From NCBI GenBank assembly GCA_036245805.1, contig BTRK01000005.1, positions 2,542,001 through 2,606,000 on the forward strand: a stretch of DNA of 64,000 nucleotides. Direction: 5' to 3'. The position numbers and the translations under genes are program-made. The notes under the pieces were generated by a model that saw only the letters and a program-made list of their open reading frames with translations, was not told the DNA's origin and searched no databases. Numbering within the stretch: position 1 is the first letter of the stretch; each line of letters starts with the position of its first letter. Of the stretch, positions 1-12,613 are shown piece after piece. Source of the stretch: Pristionchus mayeri (Eukaryota; Nematoda; Chromadorea; Rhabditida; Neodiplogasteridae).

Positions 1-391
1 GAAAAGGAGTACCACACAATAATGCATTGAATAACAAATAATGCGGAAGAGATCGATCCGAACATAGAGTGGTAAACGAACGAGTAGGGACAGACAAGTA
101 GATCATGCTAAGGTGGATTCAGTATTAGCAACATATGCGTGGGATGGGACAATGGATGAGTAAATATCATTGGAAATGATGGTATCAATAACTGGATGCA
201 GGTATGGTGGATCCCACGTCATCGGGAGATGGAGAAAGAGAGAGAGAGTAGATCACACGTCATTGGAGTCTAGGATCTATTTTGATCGGGAGAGTAAGTA
301 GCTCTGGAGTGTCAACGAAAAAACAGTGGAAATGGCAGAGTGTGATAGAGAGAAGGAGAGGAAACACGGAGTGGCAGAAGGGGATCTCAGC
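1..391. other. Downstream flank of the Argonaute gene, no gene seen
   Basis: Purine-rich sequence (many gagaga/ggaga runs on the plus strand) beyond the Argonaute stop codon at 392-394. It presumably contains the 3' UTR. I see no convincing exon. The short plus-strand frames here overlap the last Argonaute exon in antisense and have no splice or codon support. Confidence 0.5.
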
Positions 392-3300
392 TCAAGCATT
401 GATGCGTGCCGAGCAGTCACCCGATCCGAGCGCCGTGTTCACTTCGTCGAGGTTGTACCCGTCGGAAGCAGCTCTGGAATGATTATATTTCACGTGTTAT
501 GTTATTAGTTGCATTATCGAGGATTTTAACGTATGCTCAAGGAGATTCCATAATATAATATTGTTTTCTACTGCAAAAAATAGCAACAAATCAAATCAGT
601 CCTGTTTCACGCGAGGAAAAGAGACCAATGAAGCTTAACATTTTTTTTGCATCCAAACATTAGTATAAATGTTCAAGAACTCGGAATCAGCTCACCTCTG
701 ATGGTGGTACAGATTCACTCCTCGCTTGGCCGACTCCTCGGCGACGTAGAGGGGCGTGGGAATGGACGTCGTCGAGTTCACCACCTGCAATAATTTCAAA
801 TTATTGTTTATTATTAAAATTATTATCAATTAAAATTAAAATTATTATTAATTCAATTTAAAAATTAAAATTATTGTTTAGCAATTGATTTTGTGGCTCA
901 CAATGTTTCAGAACTGTTGCCAGATGTTTTAGAAATGCTGTGCTTTTGAAACATTTTGCTGAAAAAACTCATAGCGAAGACCAGTTATTTCATCGTTTCG
1001 TTAATATTCGATTCAATTTTTTACTCGCTCTTTTTGTAAAAAAATATAAAGTATCTCACCTGATGGAGATGACACAGTGAGTGCGTCATCTGCTGAATTT
1101 TATCCATATTCAGCTCACTCGAGGTCTCATGGAGGATGGTGTACTTCGTAGCCTTGGCTGTTCCCTGAAATTGGCCGACAAATTTTGCGCAAACTACAAG
1201 GCAACAAGTTTGTTTTTTCGCAATCGATTGATTATCGATTGATATGCATGAAACAGCCATTGAGAGCTCATCCTTTTGTTGCAAATCTATGTAGTGTGAG
1301 TATCCTTAAGTAATGACGTCTTGATAAGTTGTAATGTTGTCACATTTCCCCCACCTGCAGCGTCTTGTGGGACTGGAGGAAGAACTCATTCAGCTCCGGA
1401 TTCACTGCCACTGTGTCCACCACAGTGCCAGCGGGTAGATTCGTGTCGACAAGTCGCTGGCCGGGCACGGATCGAGGAAACTCCTGAAGGTTTTTTTTTT
1501 AGAACTCAAGGGATGCAACATGAAGTATTCCGAATTCATCACTGAGTTCTAAAACAAGGAGCTCTTAAATGACCAGTTTTAAAAAGATCCAGCCCCCTCC
1601 TGAAACGCAATAATTTCCATTTCAATTACCTCACTTCCACAATTTCTAAAATCATAGGGAAAATGTATGTACACTTTCGGGTAGACCGAGGAGACTCTTG
1701 AAATCATTGTCATCGTAAGTCGATATTATGTTTCATGCCATGATTTTAATCGTGCTTAAAGTGATCTATCAATTTTGCTTTTTCAAGGCCTTCCCATAAT
1801 AATATAATTAGTTTAACGTTCACTGCTTTCAGTGTTCATAATTTAGGCAAAACATTTAAATATGGGACGAATGTAGCTCACCTTGTAGAAGAACCTCTCA
1901 TTGTGGTCCTTGGTCGCTCCGATGATGATCAGGTTGGGATTGTAGTCTTTTCGGAGCTCGTCGAACGCATGAAGCAAGTACTGATTATTGGAGATAAGAT
2001 AACTGAAGAAGATCCTTTCAATGTTTTAGCTCTGTGCAAATGTTGCATGTAATGGTCTTCCGTAAAGCCTGGTGAAGAACATTAGCAAAATTATCATAAC
2101 ATGACAAACGATTGGATGGACTACCTCCTGAAACAGGTCCCTCTCCACGGAGGCGATGTACGGGAACTGGCCCTCGCAGATGCCGCCGCGGTAAACGATG
2201 ACCTGAACGAGGTATTTTCGAAATAAAAAATTGTCGAAATATCTTCGAAACTTATATTGCCTCGATCATTGCAGAGTATTTACAAAATCATGAAAAATGA
2301 ATACTTACCCTCTCGGGAATGCGCTCCCTATTGCCATTGAACAGCTTGAGCGCTTCCTTGACCATCTTCTTCATCGTGTCGCGCTGCAGCTCGCCCTTCT
2401 GGAAAGAGGAACATTATAACCACAAGTATGCTATCCACAACAACCGAAACCATTCAACAATCAAACCACTTAGATAACGTTGAACAAAAAAAGTGTACTA
2501 TTTTCTCAAAAGGTTCTTCAGTCGACAGTTTAGTAATCATCTCATATGTTTAGAGGTCGATTCAATAATCTAAATAGAAAGCACCTTCCACTCCACGGGA
2601 TGCGCGTACTGCCATCTGGTGGTGAAGTACTGCTTGCCCGCTGCCTCTCTTCTCGCCTCTTCATTGGAATCCGCGTAGCCGTTGTTGACGGACATCCCAA
2701 TCACGGCGGGCATCGAGGGACGAGCACCTGTGGTTATTCATCATTTTTTACTTGAATCATTTGGTTTTTCTCTCCGTATATCCGCTTGCATTGAGATCAT
2801 GCACCCGAAGGGAACTAGGTCGGATGAGAACTATGAAGCCATTTCGCATTTGATATATCAAATGTGGCATGACGTCATCCTTCTCATCCGATCTAGTGCA
2901 GCTATTACCTTCGCTACATCTATCACAACTTGAAAGCGTTGTCTAAATTCACACGCAATTCTCATCCAAAAATCACAGATTTTGCAAACGCTTGATTAGA
3001 AAGCGAAATCATTCTGACCCATTTCACTGTATAGACTTGGTTGTTTTGATTTTGACAGTGAAAGGGTTTTTCCAACCAAAATTCCTCACTCACCCTCTTC
3101 GATTTCCCTGGCTGACATTCGGCTGGGTGCCTGCACGAAGATGCCCATGAAGCAGGTGGAGAAGGAGTGAATGACACTCCTGTGCAACAGGCAATTCGTA
3201 GAAAGTTTTTAAACTTTAGTTAAAACTCCCTCAGTAGAGTTATAAAGTTTTGTTCAAACACAACAGAGTGAGTATTAATGGATGTTGTTCGCTTTACTTT

Positions 3301-6300
3301 TCAAAAAAGAACACTTTACACACAGTCAGTGTTTCATATGCAATAGAGAAACGGGCTTTTGCCTCTTAATTTTAAATTTTCTCTAATCGCTCGAACGGTC
3401 TAGAAAGCGTGTTAAAGGAGGAGTAAATGCAAACGTGTGACCGGTTGGAATATGTTTCACCTAGGGACGCACTCTCTTCAAGTCGCGAGATATCTCGCCC
3501 CCTTCCCTGAGCTTTCCCTGATCTGGCTCCCATCCAGCTAGCTATAACTCTGTTCGAAATGTTGATGTCAATGTGAAAATTTCGGAGATTCTTATCGTTG
3601 TGGAGCTCTAGGCCGTGCATATGATTGCTTAAAAATTTGATTTTTGAGTTTACTCCTCCTTTAAATGAGAAGGTGCAAGCCTTTTGTCGAACTCTGGTAG
3701 GAAAGGCTAGAGCAACTTCTTCGCTATGTCGAATTTATGGAATATTCAGCGCGTAGTCAACTTCTATCCAACCCAAAAAAGTATACAGGCAGGCTTGGGA
3801 ACAATTTCCCAGAATTCCCAATGATTAGCTCCTCGAGGGAGCAATCGTCTGACTCTCTTCAGTTTGCACGCTCTCTCTTCTCTCTGACCGGCGAGAGAGC
3901 GTGTAAACTGGAGAGAGTCAGACCGTCGCTCAAAGACAAACTTGTCATCTGCGAGCACATGATTGATTCCTCTCATCTTCGCATTTGTCTTGAGCAGAAT
4001 GTTCTCGAGTGTCTGCATCTTCCTCTCGTTGACAACCTGGGAAGATGGAATCTGTGTTGAGCACGGCACTTGACATTTTGTTGACTATACGGAGACAATT
4101 GCTCTTTCTGCACAATGGCTTTCAGCCTATTGAATACAGTGCGACGATCAAGAATACCATACGCAACCTTCAATTTTGCTTATTTAGACTCGCCTTGGCA
4201 GCAACTTGTAGAGTTACTTCCTGCGTGGTGATTCTATACATCAGCTCCTCGTGCTTGAGCTGATCTGCAATAAGTATTTTCGAAACTTTCCCCAAGCAGG
4301 GTAGTGATGATGAGAGATAAGATGAAGCCCATTTCAACAATTTGTGTTCCTTGACCTTTGAGGGTGTTAAAATCCATGTTTATGACTACCATCTTCGCTC
4401 GAATTCAGAATACTGTGGAAATAGGAGCTCACCATGCCTTCTCACGTCCTTGTCCGATATCACTAGGATGAACTCGCAGCCTGCTTCGGCTGCTTTCTTG
4501 ATCGTCTCCGTGATGGCTGACTCCACCTTAATAGTGTTTCATATACGGACCTCTTCATCAGTATACTGTTTGATCAGGACACCAGCCCTTCTTACCAGCA
4601 ATATTTAGGAGCAATCGTCTGACTCTCTTCAGTTTGCACGCTCTCTCACCTGTCAGAGAGACGAGAGAGCGTGTAAACTGAAGAGAGTCATACCATTGCT
4701 CATATTTAGTGAGAGTAAGGATGAAATAACCATCTACATTCTTCGTGCTCTCTCATTATTGATCGGCGAGAGAGCGCACAGAATGAAGAGACGAATTCAC
4801 GGGAGAACTCTGGTTTCTTCCAATCTCTGACTAACCAGTATCCTGACCAGTTGGTAACCAGTATCCTGACCAGTGGATGGGTAGTTGCCCACATACTAGT
4901 TAGAAGGAACCAATTAATCATTCCTAGCTGATAGACTACTCACATTGCTTCGAACATCGAACTTGTCCTTGACTGCCGGCTCAGGCATGTGCATGCCTCT
5001 TGCCCTTCCTGAGCTCACCATCATTTGTATGAATCCGCTGCAAATGGCAAATGATAGTGTTGTTGAGTGAGGTTGTGTAAAAGAAATTCAAGTGGTTCAT
5101 GGTCATACAAAAACACAAGATATGCCCAGTAGAAATTGTAGACGATACTCACTTGAACACAACCACGGGATCTCGCGGGAATTGCGCATGGCTGTTGTAG
5201 ATGAGGAGTGCAGCCCACTTCTGAACCGCGGCTCCGACGACGAACTTGGGCGAACCTCGCCATGAGGGCTGATACCAATAAACGGTAAACATGTACTTCT
5301 TAAAAAGTGTGCACGCGGAAGAACACTGCTGTGTCGAGGGCTGACAATCTGGGTTGCGCAAAAATTTTACGATCTCTTCATTCCGCATACTCTCTCGCAC
5401 TGTCTGACCGGCGAGAGAGCACGCAGAATGAAGAGACCGTAAAATTTTTGCACGACCCGACTGAGAATGCGAATGCCCATGGCTTGTGACCTTTATGCAT
5501 ATCGCAATCATGGCATTAATTTGCAAATAAGTCGCGTTATGTATTCTTTTAACCAATGGCAAAGGCTGAAAATATCAATATAGGCGATGAGAGCGGAAAT
5601 TTATTGAAATAACGAAACTTACTCCGCTCAGCGTGTCGCGCGCGCCGCCCTGCAGGCTCACTGGCGGCAGAGTGCGAGCCGGCACCTGTGAGAGTTCGAT
5701 CTAATATTCACAACTTTATGCAATGCAATTAACGGGCATTTCATTGCTAGACTTAACAGTGTCGATCAATGGAAGCGCTGAAAGAAGGACGCGTGGTGAA
5801 GCAACTGACCTCGAGTTGCTGCTGATTCGCGGGGATGCTCACTCCCAGCTGGGTGGTGGAACGGGAGCTGAGCTGCAGCAGCTTAGCGAGATGCTGCGTC
5901 TGTCGCTGACGCTCCTCAGGCTTGATCGCAGCCACCTGGGAATTCTTCTTTCACGCATCTTCTTCCTCTACTAACATGTAATGGCCTCTCTTGCTAAATT
6001 GAATGTATATTTTTGTGACTTTTGCACGTTTGAATTTGAATGAATTATGAATAATGTCGTGAATAACAATGTCAAAAATGTTTTACTTGTCCACCAAATC
6101 AGATCTAAATGCAAATCAGATTGAAAGAAATCGAAAGCCCAACCTTGATGATCGTATCCACCGTCTCCTTCGTTGCCTGTGTGCCCTTCACACGCTGATT
6201 TGGAGCCACCTAACAAGAGGATGATCGGTAATATTCTAGATGAAGGGCCGTTCACTCAAGATTATGCTACTCGTAAGATTGCAAAACATGAATAAGGAAG

Positions 6301-9300
6301 GAAATTCTCACCTCGAGAAGTTCCGGTGGGTAGACATTCTCCTTCACTTTATCGATTACCCCTGGGAGATCGCCGTGCCTGTTACAGAGTCAAATCGGCA
6401 ATGTCGACGGTATAAATTCCAAACAATTTTGCAAGAAACCCTATAATATGTGGATATTGTCGAGTCTTGGGAGTGGGGCGATATTCGACACAATTTTTTT
6501 AACACATGTATCACGAGTCAGTGAAGCAAAACTAGCTCCTTCGTGAACGATTTTTTTCAAAGATTTTTAAAATTAGCCATATATTGATGGTAGAAGGTAC
6601 TAAGGACAAGAAAACGAGGGAACCATGTTATTTGTCCCAGATCCGGATTTTAGACATTTTCCGGTTTTACTACCGGCTATACTGTATATCAGTCCGCAGA
6701 AGAGCTACAGATATTCCATAGGTCTTAAAAAATCGGGAAAAATATGACAAATAACTTTACTGTTGACAACTTTCGGATTGGACCAAAACTCATAATTCTG
6801 GGATCGAAAAACCACATTTTGAATTTTAAAATAAATATTTTCCCTATCACGCAGTAGAAACGCAGAGGTTTTTATTGCGGAATATGAAAGACCAATCTGT
6901 CAAGTGTCTTAGAAAAAAATATGAAGGAAAAATTTTATACCGTATTTTTTGATAATCGCGGTTAAAGGTGAGGTCCCGAGGAGACGAATTGGAAATAATC
7001 GAAATCTTCTACATTGTACGTTGAACTTCGGCCAGCATTATGCTGTTTTATTTTGTACAACACAGTATACATCGAAAAATGTTCAAAGGAGATCGGATTT
7101 AGTGGTTCGCAAAAAATTGATTTTCAACACTCGGATGGTGGCATGTTTAGGGGCATGTAAAGTATCATTATCAAAGTGAACGTCCATTGGTCATATGCTG
7201 ATGTTCAAGTACAGTAGGCAGTCTATCAACATTCACAGAACTCGGCCCTTGCAATTACTCAAAACATCTAGATATTCGCAATCGAATTTACGAAAATGAA
7301 AGATTCGAAAAACAAAACAAATCGGTTCTACCCAGATTTTGCGAAAATCGATCAGATTTGAACATCAAAATTCATTTTCATACCATATAAGTCATCAAGC
7401 ACACTGATTGGTACAACGCGCACCATTTGATTTTTTTTTTGTTTCGAAGAGGTGGAAATAATTTTTTTCCAGAAACAAGCAGTATAATTGTATTCACTGG
7501 GAATTCATACTTTTATGATCATACACTGAATTTAGATGTTCAAATCTGATCGATTTTCGCAAAATCTGGGTAGAACCGATTTATTTTGTTTTTCGACTCT
7601 TTCATTTTCGTAAATTCGATTGCGAATATCTAGATGTTTTGAGTAATTGCAAGGGCCGAGTTCTGTGAATGTTGATAGACTGCCTACTGTACTTGAACAT
7701 CAGCATATGACCAATGGAAGTTCACTTTGATAATGATACTTTACATGCCCCTAAACATGCCACAATCCGAGTGTTGAAAATCGATTTTTTGCGAACCACT
7801 AAATCCGATCTCCTTTGAACATTTTTCGATGTATACGGTGTTGTACAAAATAAAACAGCATAATGCTGGCCGAAGTTCAACGTACAATGTAGAAGATTTC
7901 GATTATTTTCAATTCGTCACCTCGGAGCCTCACCTTTAACCGCGATTATCAAAAAATACGGTATAAAATTTTTCCTTCATATTTTTTTCTAAGACACTTG
8001 AGAGATTGGTCTTTCATATTCCGCAATAAAAACCTCTGCGTTTCTACTGCGTGATGGGGAAAATATTTATTTTTAAATTCAAAATGTGGTTTTTCGATCT
8101 CAGAATTATGAGTTTTGGTCCAATCCGAAAGTTGTCAACAGTAAAGTTATTTGTCATATTTTTCCCGATTTTTTAAGACCTATGGCATATCTGTAGCTCT
8201 TCTGCGGACTGATATACAGTATAGCCGGTAGTAAAACCGGAAAATGCCTAAAAGCCGGCTCTGGGACAAATAACCTGGTTCCTTCGATTTCTTGTCCTTG
8301 TTACCTTATACCATCAATATATGACTAATTTTGAAAATCTTTGAAAAAAATCGTTCATGGCTTCCTCCATCGACTCGTGATACCTGTGTTAAATTTTTTT
8401 TTGCTCGACTGCCCGATCCATAATGATTCATCTCAGGAATCACTATAATGCAGCTGTGAAACAGACTCGATCTTTTGTAAAAACTAATAATAGAGTTGGA
8501 AATAATGGTAATTGTATCTTCATGCTGTACGCTCAAAAACCATGAGCGGCGAGATGGTGTGGGACATGAAGGGAATGTGACCGGGATTCACAATTCCAGA
8601 ACTTACTCTATCTTCAGTCCATACTTCGTCTCGTAGTATTCGACAACCAATCGCGGCTGTCCGTTCCTGTCTCGGAACCTGCAAAAGCAATTTAGTGACG
8701 TCTTGGTAAGATATATTCGCTGTGCTATCTTGCACGTAGGACATGTAAGAACGCATGTTATAAATAGAATCGCGATTTTCCTAAACCCGGCTCAAAATTG
8801 TTCCAAACGATGTCTTCATTTATAAATGCGTACAAAGATGCCTGCGTTTCAGCATAACGTCATATAATCATTTCTGATAATAATCTCACTTTGCCTCCTT
8901 CACGGGTCCTTTGGTGAATCCTCCGATAATGATTGAGATTCGCTTGTCCTTCCTGTGGGTAAGAATGCAGCGAATGTCTGCAAGTGTTTTTTTCACGATT
9001 TTATTTCCATAAATGCCCATATCATCGATATTTGTTTCTCAAGAACGTCCGGAAAATGTGTAGTATTTTTTTGTAGAACTTGAGTTAGACATGGTGACAT
9101 TTTAGTCGGTTGCTTGAGAACTCGCATAAGCAGCACTACCGAGGACATGCCAATTCAGAACTGCGTTTAGAACTCGAACAATCTCACCCTGGAGCTCTCG
9201 AGTTAGCACCGAGACTGATGGGAGGTACTTGTACATGGCGTAGATCTTCTTGGCGAGGTTGAAGTTATCGAGGTGGAAAGCGGTCTTCTTGACTGAAATT

Positions 9301-12300
9301 GAGTGATTTTAGGCTTATAGTTTCTACTAGAGTTGTCGGTCAAACAGGTGCAGAGAGTGCGTAACACGAGGAGATCATTCTCGGATTTGTCATTGCTAAT
9401 TTCATCTAAGGTTGGCTTGCAATTCATGCGCAAATGCATTTCACTTGAGAAACGTACCATCCAGGACCAAGGCGGGAACAGTGTTGTTGTTCGGTCCCTG
9501 CACCAGCTTCACTCCCTCAAAAACAGCAGTTGAAATGTGCAACTCAATCGGAATCGCTTTCAATACGAGGTAGCGATTCAGATAATTTCGTATTTCAAGG
9601 TGGTAGAGGCGTAGTAGTTGCTACCTTGCCTCGAATGGCCATCCCTACTACGATTGTATTGCCAGGGTATTTTCAGACCTTGGACAAGCCTATTCCTGTG
9701 TACTTATCCTTGCCGATCGGAGGAGCCTCTCGTTCCTGGAAATGATTGTTGAATTTTTATTAATAATTTGCCATTTTTTGTATTTTAATTTTTGTTGTTT
9801 TTGCGTATCCTCTATTTCAAGAGAGATCAGTTAATTCTGAGACTTGAACACAATATTTGCAGCTGTGATAAAGTAAGTATAAATCGGTCAGGGTAGGGAA
9901 TCACATAGCTTCAAGAACTGTAAAGGGGACCCTACCACGAAGCCGTAGTCTCGAGGATTCATTAGGTATATGGCGCCGTTCCCGTATGTAATAAAATCTT
10001 TCGGGCTGCAAAGTGCGTCTCATTATTCGCATATCCCACCTTTGAATACATGTCCCTCGTTAGTGAGCTTCTCATGTTAAAAAAACCAGCTCAATGGACA
10101 AATTTACGATATTTGTTGATTGAGAAATATTTTCATCATCCGGCTAACATTCTGTGCTCTCACCCGACGTAGCGTTCAAATTACGCGCGAACTCACTTAA
10201 AGAAGGCATTCTGCGAAGTGATGAGGTCAAGAACTTGAAGAAGGCTTTTGTTGCCCCCGCCTGCGTTCGTCGAGATTTCGTTTGAAGAGACCTGAAGTTA
10301 CTTAGCGTAACAAAAACAACAAAGGCGTTTCATCAACTACAGAATGTGCGAGAATATCACGAAAGGATTAGGAGGAAGGATCGCACAAGGGCAGATAAGT
10401 GGGATGCTTCGCATTGCCTAGCTCGATGAGCTTATGTGTTTACGCCAATATTCTTCGCATTATTTTCGCACTAATAATGTCGAAAAGCGACGAGTAAGTT
10501 CATAATCGCAAAGACAAAACCCTACATGGGGCTGTCCTTCGCGTTCTTCTGCTTTGCCCCTCTCCTTCTCGCCCTCGGCTGCCTTGATTGCAACTCGCAC
10601 GCAGCTCGCATCCTTGCACATCGTCTGGACTGCTGATGAAAGGGTGAAGGTGGCCTGAAAATATCATATTAAAAAAAATAATGTCTCAATAGTGAAGGTG
10701 GCCTGAAAATATAATATTTAAAAATATAATGTCTCAATAATGATCACACTTTCCCGTTTTATCACACTATCAAAAATTTTACTGACGATCCATCTAACTA
10801 ATATTCCAGTATGTGCACTCACTTATGGTATATCTACAGCATAGGGTTTTAATTTTCAGGTAAATTTGAATGAGTTAGTGTAGGTTTGAAGTGCTGTTAA
10901 TAGTTCACGACCTTATCACCTATATAGCTCGCATGAAACCTACCCGAAAATGGCGTACAATGACCTGAAAATGGAAATCCTAAAACATACCTCCTGTCTC
11001 GTGATCCTGGGCAGTCTTCTTGTGCTGAAGAGCTGACTGACACGGTCGTAGATTAGATTGCCCTGACGATACGCGTGATTTCGCAAGAAATCGTTTCTTA
11101 ATTCAGAGTACTATCTTGCGGGCCAGACCAATCCAGAAGGTGGTAACTATTGTACAATGTCATCATAGACATATCAAAATGGGCACAACGCAATGCTGCT
11201 TATTCGACACCAGTTCTAGATTATACTTCCATGAAAATAATCCCTTACTTCTTCTCACTCTTTCGAGTGAAAGAGCACGGAGCATGAAGAAAACTGCATG
11301 GTAAGTCATATCTTGTTTAGATGACGCACCTCGGGAAAGGTCTCCGGTTCCGTCTTCGTCAGTTCGACCAGAATACTCGTACACGCAGCCTTCCGCTCTT
11401 GCTCAGTGTGGCTGCAAGCACTAGGTTTACCATTTCTGTCTTGAAGTACCGTATACTAAAAAAAAATCGACGCTTCAATTATCGTATCCTAAAGTTCTCA
11501 GGTTAACTGTAGTATCCCTGCCAATTCATACATTAAAAGTTAATGCAAAGGCAAAGTTTTATCCGATATTCAAGACTTTGGAGTGCCCTCTTTCCGCCAA
11601 ACCTATTTCTACTGCAGTCAATGGTCCTTCTACTCACTCGTCTCTGGTCGGCATCGAGAACTCGTGCAGACCCTCTCCTCCGTCAGCGCGCTCGAACACC
11701 GCGAACATCTTGATTTCATACTGAAAAATATTTATTAATGGTAATCTTAGCATAATCACCTTAGTATTAAAAATGAAGTCATAGCAGCTTGAGACAATAT
11801 GTCAGAGAGACTATTGCGAAATAGTTCCCATCTCCGCCAAAGTCCCATTGAAAACCACGCTAAAATGCTGACCTGGTAGTAGTCTACATTTTTCTCGAGT
11901 GTGATTGGGGTGATGTTCGAGGCAACCTGAATAACGTTTCGATAAATATGGACTAGCGGGAGAGTATTCCTTCTCGTCCAGTGAATTTAACTTTCTTCAA
12001 ATGAGTTTTGAGTTCACCTTGATTTGAGTGCCGAGTGTACCGGGTGCATGCTTCTCGATGAACGAGGGTTTCTGAAAGTGTTTAGATGCTAATTTTTTTC
12101 TCAACCTTTGGCTTATTTGTTATAGGCATGGCTTCGTGGGAAATATCATCTTCATTGTTCATGCTCTATCTTAGGTCAGATAGACGAGAGAATGAGAAAA
12201 CCATTCCCCACTAAGCCAACCATAATTTGTAGTTATTTTCCGATGGACAATCATCCTACCAGAGAGAGGCGGCTCAGCTGGCTGGCACAACGCTCTGCCA

Positions 12301-12301
12301 T
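392..12301 (-). CDS. WAGO-clade Argonaute, slicer residues lost, 32 exons, 909 aa
   Basis: Predicted small-RNA-binding Argonaute of the nematode-specific WAGO group. Exons, 5' to 3' on the minus strand: 12301-12260, 12071-12018, 11926-11873, 11720-11638, 11411-11330, 11062-10991, 10654-10526, 10291-10197, 10005-9936, 9735-9679, 9515-9458, 9292-9188, 8977-8890, 8678-8607, 6378-6312, 6209-6144, 5935-5810, 5685-5623, 5268-5153, 5037-4944, 4526-4433, 4264-4218, 4036-3942, 3179-3094, 2727-2585, 2398-2309, 2202-2125, 1980-1882, 1483-1355, 1164-1060, 784-696, 473-392. All phases match; the sum is 2,730 nt. N-terminal/linker region ~1-230; PAZ ~230-355 (VLDVKKTAFH, GGFTKG); MID ~360-500 (PNQRV, VPARTLPP); PIWI ~520-909 (VIVYRGGICEGQF; C-terminus ARINA). 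Human AGO2 D597, D669 and H807 align with F624, G722 and E869, so cleavage is unlikely. An acceptor at 12331-12330, 28 nt before the ATG, suits trans-splicing. The acceptor before 4526 (TTAAG) is weak. Confidence 0.93.
2816..2905. mobile_element. Palindromic MITE, TAGGTCGGATGAGAA family, copy 1
   Basis: Inverted repeat starting TAGGTCGGATGAGAAC and ending in its complement, with a TTTGATATATCAAA centre. It lies in the Argonaute intron between exons 24 and 25. Related copies lie near 12614 and 18164. Confidence 0.75.
3412..3665. mobile_element. 254-bp MITE with TTTAAAGGAGGAGTAAA termini, copy 1
   Basis: Terminal inverted repeats ttaaaggaggagtaaa / tttactcctcctttaa enclose a ~220-bp body. A second copy at 38706-38958 matches along its whole length with scattered differences. 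Candidate target duplication TTAA/TTAAA, overlapping the termini. It sits in the Argonaute intron between exons 23 and 24. Confidence 0.8.
3839..3931. mobile_element. Hairpin MITE, GAGCAATSGTCTGACTCTC type
   Basis: Near-perfect ~93-bp palindrome with the core ctctctc...gagagag. It lies 10 bp inside the intron after Argonaute exon 23, just beyond the GTTTG donor (3941-3937). Confidence 0.8.
4609..4701. mobile_element. Hairpin MITE with 8-bp target duplication ATATTTAG
   Basis: Palindrome of about 93 bp from GAGCAATCG to its complement. It is flanked by exact direct repeats ATATTTAG at 4601-4608 and 4702-4709. An 8-bp duplication is typical of hAT-superfamily transposition. It lies in the Argonaute intron between exons 20 and 21. 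Confidence 0.88.
4743..4796. mobile_element. Short hairpin MITE remnant
   Basis: Arms cattcttcgtgctctctc and gagagagcgcacagaatg around a ~12-bp loop. It carries the core of the local hairpin family without recognisable outer termini. Confidence 0.6.
5351..5458. mobile_element. Hairpin MITE, GGGTYGTGCAAAAATTTTACG type
   Basis: About 108-bp palindrome with arms gggttgcgcaaaaatttta and its near complement, and the shared ctctctcgc..gcgagagag core containing TGTCTGACCGGC. It lies in the Argonaute intron between exons 18 and 19. Confidence 0.8.
6476..8412. mobile_element. ~1.9-kb fold-back (long inverted repeat) element in an Argonaute intron
   Basis: The left arm (about 6480-7375) is repeated in inverted orientation as the right arm (about 7530-8410), with few mismatches. 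A spacer of about 150 bp separates them. It fills most of the 2,228-bp intron between Argonaute exons 14 and 15. Outer termini are similar but not clean (gggcgatattcgacac versus complement of ctcgactgccc), and I could not define a target duplication. No transposase is visible; the one longer plus-strand frame inside (6949-7179) is mirrored by the arm structure and is probably not coding. Transcribed with the gene, it would fold into ~0.9 kb of dsRNA. Confidence 0.9.
10646..10743. repeat. 48-bp tandem duplication covering the exon 7 splice acceptor
   Basis: The block tgaaggtggcctgaaaatat plus ~28 AT-rich bases occurs twice, at 10646 and 10694. It includes the 5' end of Argonaute exon 7 and its TTTTCAG acceptor. 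Using the duplicated upstream acceptor would add sequence that reads to an in-frame stop within 13 codons. Confidence 0.8.
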
Positions 12302-12340
12302 GGTGCAGGGATGAGGTAGAGGAACAGATCTGAAAGTAGG
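12302..12340 (-). promoter_or_regulatory. Likely spliced-leader acceptor and 5' UTR of the Argonaute gene
   Basis: On the minus strand, ACTTTCAG ends at 12330 and is followed by 28 nt of pyrimidine-rich leader, then the ATG at 12301. A 3' splice site this close to a start codon, with no obvious upstream exon, is typical of nematode trans-splicing. That reading is an inference. Confidence 0.45.
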
Positions 12341-12613
12341 ATGGTGTCAGGACGTGGTAATAGTATTCGCATACGTTTAACGCGAACGATTGGGAACATA
12401 TTATTGCATTTCCATTGAGGCGCGACGTGCACATCATCCAAAATCACAAATCAGTCATTTACGCGCATAAGTGCTAATCGGAACTTGACTTCAGGCGGCG
12501 TCATAATAAGTGAGGAGAGAGTTGACGCGTGAAAATTGCATGTTTCCCTGCGCAAACATTCCGCACGTTAGGGCAGATGGACCAAAATAAAGGATTGTTC
12601 GCGTAGAAATTAC

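Noticed and set aside
6949..7179. 76-codon frame inside the long fold-back element
   Set aside because: It is not preserved as a protein in the mirror arm context, has no domain, and the element's symmetry explains the openness.
12171..12437. 88-codon minus-strand frame over Argonaute exon 1
   Set aside because: The real coding part is only 12301-12260 in a different frame, which splices in phase to exon 2; the longer frame is a shadow.
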